A stretch of DNA of 64,000 nt from Mannheimia sp. USDA-ARS-USMARC-1261. Its GTDB lineage: Bacteria; Pseudomonadota; Gammaproteobacteria; Enterobacterales; Pasteurellaceae. How positions within the stretch are numbered: position 1 is the stretch's first letter; each line of letters begins with the position of its first letter. The stretch is from positions 1,736,001 through 1,800,000 of the forward strand of contig NZ_CP006942.1 of the NCBI RefSeq assembly GCF_000521605.1. Direction: 5' to 3'. This document shows positions 59,288 through 64,000 of the stretch, piece by piece. The position numbers were made by a program, and so were the translations under genes. The notes below the pieces were generated by a model. The model was not told where the DNA came from. It saw nothing but the letters and a program-made list of their open reading frames with translations, and did not search any database.

Positions 59288-59626
59288 TTAGAATGGGAAT
59301 TTCATACCCGGTGGTAATTGCATACCTGCTGTTACACTCGCCATTTTTTCTTTTTGCATTTCTTCTGCACGGCGAACGGCATCGTTAAACGCTGCTGCAA
59401 CTAAATCTTCCACCATCTCTTTATCATCTTCCATTAATGATGGGTCGATCTCAATACGGCGGCAGTTGTGTGCCCCGTTAATGGTTATTTTCACCAAACC
59501 TGCTCCAGATTCGCCTGTTACTTCTAATTGTGCGATCTCTTCTTGCATTTTTTGCATACGCTCTTGCATTTGCTGAGCCTGTTTCATTAAGCCGCCTAAG
59601 CCACCTAAACCGCCTTTTCCAAACAT
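59288..59626 (-). CDS. ybaB: YbaB/EbfC nucleoid-associated protein
   Basis: This is a small, 112-aa DNA-binding protein of the YbaB/EbfC family. The glycine- and methionine-rich start ([20 protein letters not shown]) leads to the helix-strand core with [20 protein letters not shown]. Homologues bind DNA as dimers and affect nucleoid organisation. The ybaB-recR pair is conserved; dnaX, usually upstream, is not here. Confidence 0.93.
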   Translation of the reverse strand: MFGKGGLGGLGGLMKQAQQMQERMQKMQEEIAQLEVTGESGAGLVKITINGAHNCRRIEIDPSLMEDDKEMVEDLVAAAFNDAVRRAEEMQKEKMASVTAGMQLPPGMKFPF

Positions 59627-59689
59627 AATTTTTCCTCTAAATTTAGCGATAAAATAAGCGGTTCATTTTACTGAACGCTTGTCTAATCT

Positions 59690-59757
59690 GCAAGCGGTTA
59701 ATTTTTCCCAAAATTTTGCAAATTTGGTAAAATACCACTCATTTTTAACCGCTTGTA
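59690..59757. repeat. Inverted uptake-signal pair between ybaB and recF
   Basis: GCAAGCGGTTA (59690-59700) faces TAACCGCTTGT (59746-59756), with AAATTTTGCAAATTTGG between. The gap is divergent, so this is an uptake site in a promoter region. A smaller hairpin (AAGCGGTTCA with TGAACGCTT, 59656-59680) lies beside it. Confidence 0.6.
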
Positions 59758-59767
59758 TTCTCACTTT

Positions 59768-60862
59768 ATGGCTTTAACCCGTTTACTGATTAATCATTTC
59801 CGCAATATCCAAAGTGCCGATTTAACATTTAGCCCCCATTTTAACTTTTTAGTCGGCTCAAACGGCAGCGGTAAAACCAGCCTGTTGGAAGCCATTTTTT
59901 ATCTCGGGCACGGACGTTCCTTTAAAAGCCATATCAGCAACCGCATCATCAATTATGATAGTGATGATTTTGTCTTACACGGCAAAATTGACGAAGCCCA
60001 ACATTCGTGGTCGGTTGGCATTCAGAAATCTCGAAGCGGCGATACCACTCTCAAAATCAACGGCGAAGATGGCAATAAAATTGCTGATCTCGCTCAGTTA
60101 CTCCCAATGCAAGTGATTACGCCTGAGGGCTTAACACTGCTAAACGGCGGTCCGAGCTATCGCCGAGCCTTTTTGGATTGGGGCTTGTTCCACCAACATT
60201 CTGATTTCTACACCCATTGGACTAACCTACGCCGTTTATTAAAACAGCGAAATTCTGCCTTGCAGCAAGTGCGTTCTTACCAAGAGCTAAAAGCGTGGGA
60301 TATTGAACTGGTGAAAACCACCTATGCAGTGAGCCAAATGCGAGCAGAATATGCCGAAGCTCTCCGCCCTGAAATTGAGAAAACCTGTCAATTTTTCTTG
60401 CCGGAATTAGAAATCGGCTTAAGTTTTCATCAAGGTTGGGAAAAGGGAGCGGATTATGCCGAAATTCTGGCACAAGGCTTTGAGCGTGATAAAGCGATTG
60501 GTTACACAATGATTGGGGCACAAAAAGCGGATTTCCGTTTTAAAGCGAACGGACTGCCGGTAGAAGATGTGCTTTCCCGCGGGCAACTCAAATTACTGAT
60601 GTGTGCTTTACGCTTAGCACAAGGGGAACATTTAGTTGCTCAAAAACAACGCCAATGCCTGTTTTTGATTGACGATTTCGCCTCAGAGCTTGACCCAACC
60701 AAACGTGAACTTTTAGCCCACCGTTTAAGAGAGAACGGCTCACAAGTGTTTGTTACGGCAATTACCCAAGATCAGCTCAACCAAATGCAGTGGCAAGATA
60801 GGGCGGATGATCGCTTGTTTGAAGTGAAAAACGGTGATATTCAGCCACTTGCAAGCGGTTAA
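59768..60862 (+). CDS. recF: DNA replication and repair protein RecF
   Basis: RecF is an SMC-like ATPase that directs RecA loading at gaps. It is 364 aa from the ATG at 59768; the frame to 59753 would begin with TTG inside an uptake signal. Walker A is VGSNGSGKTSLLEAIFYLG, the signature region is SRGQLKLLMCALRLAQGE and Walker B is FLIDDFASELD. In many bacteria recF is with dnaA and dnaN, but here it stands alone next to ybaB-recR. Its 3' end carries an uptake signal and borders the accessory tail. Confidence 0.95.
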   Translation: MALTRLLINHFRNIQSADLTFSPHFNFLVGSNGSGKTSLLEAIFYLGHGRSFKSHISNRIINYDSDDFVLHGKIDEAQHSWSVGIQKSRSGDTTLKINGEDGNKIADLAQLLPMQVITPEGLTLLNGGPSYRRAFLDWGLFHQHSDFYTHWTNLRRLLKQRNSALQQVRSYQELKAWDIELVKTTYAVSQMRAEYAEALRPEIEKTCQFFLPELEIGLSFHQGWEKGADYAEILAQGFERDKAIGYTMIGAQKADFRFKANGLPVEDVLSRGQLKLLMCALRLAQGEHLVAQKQRQCLFLIDDFASELDPTKRELLAHRLRENGSQVFVTAITQDQLNQMQWQDRADDRLFEVKNGDIQPLASG

Positions 60863-60939
60863 TTTATGGCAAAAATTTGCAAAAAATATTTTCTCATCTA
60901 TTTGGTTTTCTCCCTATCGCATTTTTAAAATAAATTGTA

Positions 60940-61950
60940 ATGTCGAAAGACGCTATTTTATTTTTAAAAATGCCTCACAAATTATTAGGATTAGATAAAG
61001 AAAACCCAAAATTAACCATAAAATCAATTAGAAATATTAATGAAGAAACCGCTCGCAATTTCTTTCAATATTTACGTTGGGAGAGTTTAAGCGAGCAAAT
61101 TTGCCCCCATTGTCAAAAAAAGCATCAAGCCTATTATATAAAAACACGCAAACAGTGGCGTTGCAAATACTGCAAACATACCTTTAGTTTAAGTTCCGGC
61201 ACGATATTCCATTCTCGAAAATTATCTTTTGTTGATATTTATCATTTATTACTATACTTTAATAACCGAAAATGTGCTATTTCTATTTATCAACTAAGTA
61301 TCGATCTTGGCATTTGTTATAAAACCGCCTTTATGAATGTAAAGAAAATCCAACATACTTTTTTAAAAGAACAAGAAAGCATTTTATTACAAGGTGAAGT
61401 GCATATTGATGGAAAATATAAAACCAAATCCATTAGAAAATGCAATTCTCAGCAAGCCAATGCAATAAATAAAGATAAAAACAAACTTGATAAGCAGAAA
61501 AACAAATTTTCAATTATTAACGCCACCTGTAAATACAAAGATGAAAAACAGCCGAATAAATGGGTAAAAAAGAGCATTGTTTATATTGCTAAAACAGAAG
61601 ATAAAGAAACGGTATTAAAAATATTAAATCAGGTAGATAAAAATAGCAAAATTCATACTGATTCCGCCCCTGTTTATTCGATTATTAAACAGCAAGGCTT
61701 TAACCACCAAAAAGTTAATCACGCCAAAGAATTTTGCACCCCAAATGGGGTAAGTAATAACATTGCGGAAAATTTTAATAGTTTGCTTGTTCATAATTTA
61801 AATATCGTCAAACATATTAGCCAGAAATATATTTTCTTATTTAGCTTAGAAACCGCTTATCGAAGAAACCATAATCAAGATAGCCTTATTCAAAAACTAA
61901 TACATTTATCTACACTTTGTTTTAATCACCCACCGATTAAGCTTATCTAG
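60940..61950 (+). CDS. IS1595-family (ISXO2-like) transposase
   Basis: This is a 336-aa DDE transposase with an N-terminal zinc ribbon (CPHC at about 54 and CKYC at about 76), a segment typical of ISXO2-like enzymes (GTIFHSRKLSFVDIYHLLLY) and the catalytic blocks HIDGKYKTK, HTDSAPVYS and NNIAENFNSLL. The frame is intact. I could not find terminal inverted repeats around it, so it may be a domesticated or stranded copy. It is more AT-rich and Lys/Asn-rich than the housekeeping genes to its left. Confidence 0.82.
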   Translation: MSKDAILFLKMPHKLLGLDKENPKLTIKSIRNINEETARNFFQYLRWESLSEQICPHCQKKHQAYYIKTRKQWRCKYCKHTFSLSSGTIFHSRKLSFVDIYHLLLYFNNRKCAISIYQLSIDLGICYKTAFMNVKKIQHTFLKEQESILLQGEVHIDGKYKTKSIRKCNSQQANAINKDKNKLDKQKNKFSIINATCKYKDEKQPNKWVKKSIVYIAKTEDKETVLKILNQVDKNSKIHTDSAPVYSIIKQQGFNHQKVNHAKEFCTPNGVSNNIAENFNSLLVHNLNIVKHISQKYIFLFSLETAYRRNHNQDSLIQKLIHLSTLCFNHPPIKLI

Positions 61951-62011
61951 CAGCCTTCCAAACTGAAGGCGGTATGCAGAGCAACTTAGTAGGCTAAAAC
62001 CCTATCAAAAC

Positions 62012-62040
62012 CACCCCTAACGCTTGCGTTCAGGGGCGTT
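62012..62040. other. GC-rich hairpin downstream of the IS1595-type gene
   Basis: ACCCCTAACGC and GCGTTCAGGGGCGT form a stem with one mismatch in a 209-bp gap (61951-62159). There is no T run, so it may be a repeat fragment or IS end and not a terminator. Nothing else was recognised in the gap. Confidence 0.35.
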
Positions 62041-62159
62041 TGTGCTGGAGATTTCTTGGATTTTGTTAAAATCACTGATTATTTTCTGAATAGATATTGA
62101 CGAAAAAAAAACGATTTAGAATGGTAATCTCAAATTTCAACTATAAAGAGGTTACCAAT

Positions 62160-62591
62160 ATGAAATTTATAAATAAAAACATATCACCAATCAGCATCCT
62201 TAAAACTTTTAATATCTCATTAGTAGTATTATTTATATCACACATCTGCTTCCTCGCATTGAACTACGAAAAAATATCTTTAAGAGAAGATATAACTTTA
62301 TTTATTCCAATACCATTTTACATACTATCAATAGTATTCTCCTGTTGCTTTTTAAAAACAGGTAAAACAATAACATATTACTTATTCATCATATTTATGA
62401 CAGCACTATGTTTATCATTTATTGAAATACATACCCAAACAGAAAAAATGGCAGAAACACTAAATAACATAAGTAGCTGCTTACTCTTTATGATAAAAAC
62501 ATTAAGCATTTTAATATCTTTAACAACTATTTTTATAGGACTATTTTCTAAAAAGATAATTAATTTATTTAACGATAATGAAAAACATTAG
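62160..62591 (+). CDS. Small membrane protein of unknown function
   Basis: This is a 143-aa protein with four strongly hydrophobic stretches (about 14-37, 46-68, 72-92 and 105-130) and a short Lys/Asn-rich end. The start at 62160 is chosen because AAAGAGG lies 8 bases upstream. The codons are very AT-rich compared with the left part of the window. I do not recognise the family. It sits in the accessory tail between the IS1595-type gene and a secreted protein gene, which hints at horizontal acquisition. It could be an immunity or accessory membrane protein, but nothing shows this directly. Confidence 0.6.
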   Translation: MKFINKNISPISILKTFNISLVVLFISHICFLALNYEKISLREDITLFIPIPFYILSIVFSCCFLKTGKTITYYLFIIFMTALCLSFIEIHTQTEKMAETLNNISSCLLFMIKTLSILISLTTIFIGLFSKKIINLFNDNEKH

Positions 62592-62665
62592 AAATTACCA
62601 TCCCCCCCAAAATGCACAAAATTTTTTATTAAAATAAAGATTACCCATTAAAAATGGAACCCATT

Positions 62666-63196
62666 ATGAAAAAACTTATTACGATTGCACTACTTGCATT
62701 AGCCACCGCACACGCTAAAATTGGCGATACGTTTACCGACCCTGAATTTGGGAAGATTACAGTGAAAGCGCCAGCGTTTCCTAACGATGGTAAAACCAAA
62801 TATGAAATGGTGAATGGTGAGCGAAAAGCGATTTTAACACCCCAATGGAAATTTACTATGAAAGCCTCTGGTGCAAAAGTTAAAATCGAATTCGCATTGG
62901 AAAAGTTCTTAAAACAAGAGACTAAATCTGAAAGCGATATTGTTGAGATGACGAAAGTCTTTATTGGGGGGTTACAAGAATTAAAACCAATGCGTAAAAC
63001 CATTTATTTAGATGGCTATAACCCTGAAATGCTTTTCCAATATGATGCTACAATTAAAAACATTCAGCGAGCGTTTAAATATCAATTTTTAGATTACTTT
63101 ATAAAAATTGAGGGTACGCCTGAATTTGACCAATTAAGAAATGAAATTAACTTTTCTACTCAAATTCTAAAAAACTTAAAACTATATGAAGAATAA
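62666..63196 (+). CDS. Putative periplasmic or secreted protein
   Basis: The 176-aa protein starts at 62666 (GGAA upstream) with a signal peptide (MKKLITIALLALATAHA) and probable cleavage after AHA. There is no lipobox cysteine. The mature part begins KIGDTFTDPEFGKITVKAP and contains a segment with VFIGGLQELKPMRKTIYLDG, consistent with a small globular domain. No family is recognised. It ends at a bidirectional terminator shared with the convergent unknown gene. Confidence 0.65.
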   Translation: MKKLITIALLALATAHAKIGDTFTDPEFGKITVKAPAFPNDGKTKYEMVNGERKAILTPQWKFTMKASGAKVKIEFALEKFLKQETKSESDIVEMTKVFIGGLQELKPMRKTIYLDGYNPEMLFQYDATIKNIQRAFKYQFLDYFIKIEGTPEFDQLRNEINFSTQILKNLKLYEE

Positions 63197-63197
63197 T

Positions 63198-63220
63198 AAA
63201 AGCGGGTTAAACCCGCTTTT
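63198..63220. terminator. Bidirectional terminator at the right edge
   Basis: AAAAGCGGGT and ACCCGCTTTT form a 10-bp stem with a TAA loop, flanked by A and T runs. It lies between the convergent genes at 62666 and 63222. Confidence 0.85.
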
Positions 63221-63221
63221 A

Positions 63222-64000
63222 TTATATTCCAACCTCAATACTCTTTTGATTTAATATATTTTCTGCAACTTGCTCTTTCGTTTGCTCATTTGCATTTTCT
63301 TGATTAAATGCGACCGCCTCGTGTTCTTTTGCGACAAGCTTATCTAATTGAGGATATTCTTCTTTAATTTCCCCTAACGGTTTCCCTTGTTTAGATAATT
63401 CATCTAGGGCGAACTGTTTTTCTTCCTCGCTAACAGGCTCTTTATTTTTCATTTTCTGTAAAATAACCCCCAAAGTATAAGCGGGCGTTAATTGATTAGC
63501 CTCTTCTTTTTTATAAACATTATTGTATGCCCCATAAGCAGAATAACGCATAATTTCATCTTCGGTCATACGATTTATAAAACGCTCTGCTTCTTCTCGA
63601 TTCATTTTTAGATGAGGATCATTAACATAAGCGGAAATTAATGTTTTTTTCATCGCATTAATATGTTTATCCAACATATCCATTAACTCTGCATTATCTT
63701 TATTTTCCAACTTATAGCTCACCAATGCTCTTAACTTCGCATATTGCTCATTAATACCGTTAAATTTTGCCTCATTTCCATCTTCTTCATTCACAAGCGT
63801 AAATTTTGTATTGGTATTGGTGAAATCTTTTAAGAAGTCGTCAATTGAGTTAATATCTGTTTTATTTTCCGAAGTTAAATTTTTCAACCCCACTTTCAAC
63901 ATCGCTTCGGTAAAATCCAACATAACTTGTCCGCCATCTTTGGATTTTAATGAAATCACCCCCATATCGGAGCCAAAGCTGCTGATTTTAATTTGATACC
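63222..64000 (-). CDS. Hypothetical protein, 5' end beyond the window
   Basis: The frame is open through the right edge: residues upstream of the ATG at 63965 read YQIKISSFGSD without a stop, so that ATG may not be the true start. At least 258 residues are seen. They are hydrophilic and mostly helical, rich in Glu, Lys and Asn, with no membrane helix (ERFINRMTEDEIMRYSAYGA, EEEKQFALDELSKQGKP). No family is recognised. The amino-acid bias resembles phage or integrative-element genes. It belongs to the accessory tail. Confidence 0.6.
   Translation of the reverse strand, partial: YQIKISSFGSDMGVISLKSKDGGQVMLDFTEAMLKVGLKNLTSENKTDINSIDDFLKDFTNTNTKFTLVNEEDGNEAKFNGINEQYAKLRALVSYKLENKDNAELMDMLDKHINAMKKTLISAYVNDPHLKMNREEAERFINRMTEDEIMRYSAYGAYNNVYKKEEANQLTPAYTLGVILQKMKNKEPVSEEEKQFALDELSKQGKPLGEIKEEYPQLDKLVAKEHEAVAFNQENANEQTKEQVAENILNQKSIEVGI

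Noticed and set aside
60940-61950. A complete IS1595 element with defined ends
   Set aside because: I could not find matching inverted repeats or a target duplication around the gene, so only the transposase is reported.

Overview
The window is a chromosomal segment of a member of the Pasteurellaceae. The main evidence is the many copies of the uptake signal ACAAGCGGT, often followed by a TTTTGCAAA-type tail. This is the Actinobacillus pleuropneumoniae/Mannheimia/Bibersteinia variant, not the Haemophilus AAGTGCGGT variant. Gene orders familiar from gamma-proteobacteria also recur: recA-recX, yrdD-tsaC-aroE, prfA-prmC-sirB1-kdsA, lolCDE, clpPX, lpxK-ycaR, ybaB-recR. The DNA is AT-rich and gene-dense, with short intergenic gaps closed by hairpin terminators, several of them built from inverted uptake signals. 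The species cannot be fixed from this window alone.

Layout, left to right. 1-2.7 kb: the end of a YejF-type double ABC ATPase, then a nest of decayed insertion sequences. 2.7-11.2 kb: purN, a Met-Leu-Gln-Gln tRNA operon, the yrdD-tsaC-aroE operon, recA-recX-yqfB, a pabB plus lyase pair and rmuC. 11.2-16.8 kb: a MITE-like palindromic element, pabA, prfA, a lipoprotein, an ASCH-PrmC fusion, sirB1 and kdsA. 16.9-24.8 kb: a hydroxyacid dehydrogenase, lolCDE, an SLC13 permease, rluB and yciO. 24.9-29.3 kb: trpE-trpG-tautomerase-trpD behind a TrpR operator, then a methyltransferase. 29.4-38.6 kb: tRNA-Asp, a SufE-family gene, clpPX, a Fic protein, lpxK-ycaR, yidB, kdsB, trxB and dhaKLM. 38.7-47.7 kb: cnoX-like, glpE, exbB-exbD-tonB, thrS, an MFS transporter, and bioY divergent from a BPL_N protein, then yjjV. 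47.8-60.9 kb: cstA, dxs, suhB, yfiF, nadK, a mesX-mesD methionine synthase pair, glyA, an IS3 remnant, grxD, recR-ybaB and recF. 60.9-64 kb: an accessory tail with an IS1595-type transposase and three unrecognised genes, one running off the window.

Several genes act together. PrmC methylates the release factor encoded just upstream by prfA. PabA, PabB and the PabC-like lyase make p-aminobenzoate for folate. SHMT (glyA, with a PurR box) and PurN link one-carbon units to purines. MesX-MesD sits behind a MetR-like site and probably makes methionine. LolCDE, KdsA, KdsB and LpxK build and export outer-membrane components. ExbB-ExbD-TonB energises outer-membrane uptake.

No clearly new multi-gene system is visible. 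The observations most worth following are the ASCH-PrmC fusion, the MesX-MesD operon with its operator, the BioY/BPL_N pair, the trp operator without room for an attenuator, the degraded nested insertion sequences, and the unrecognised genes at the right edge.
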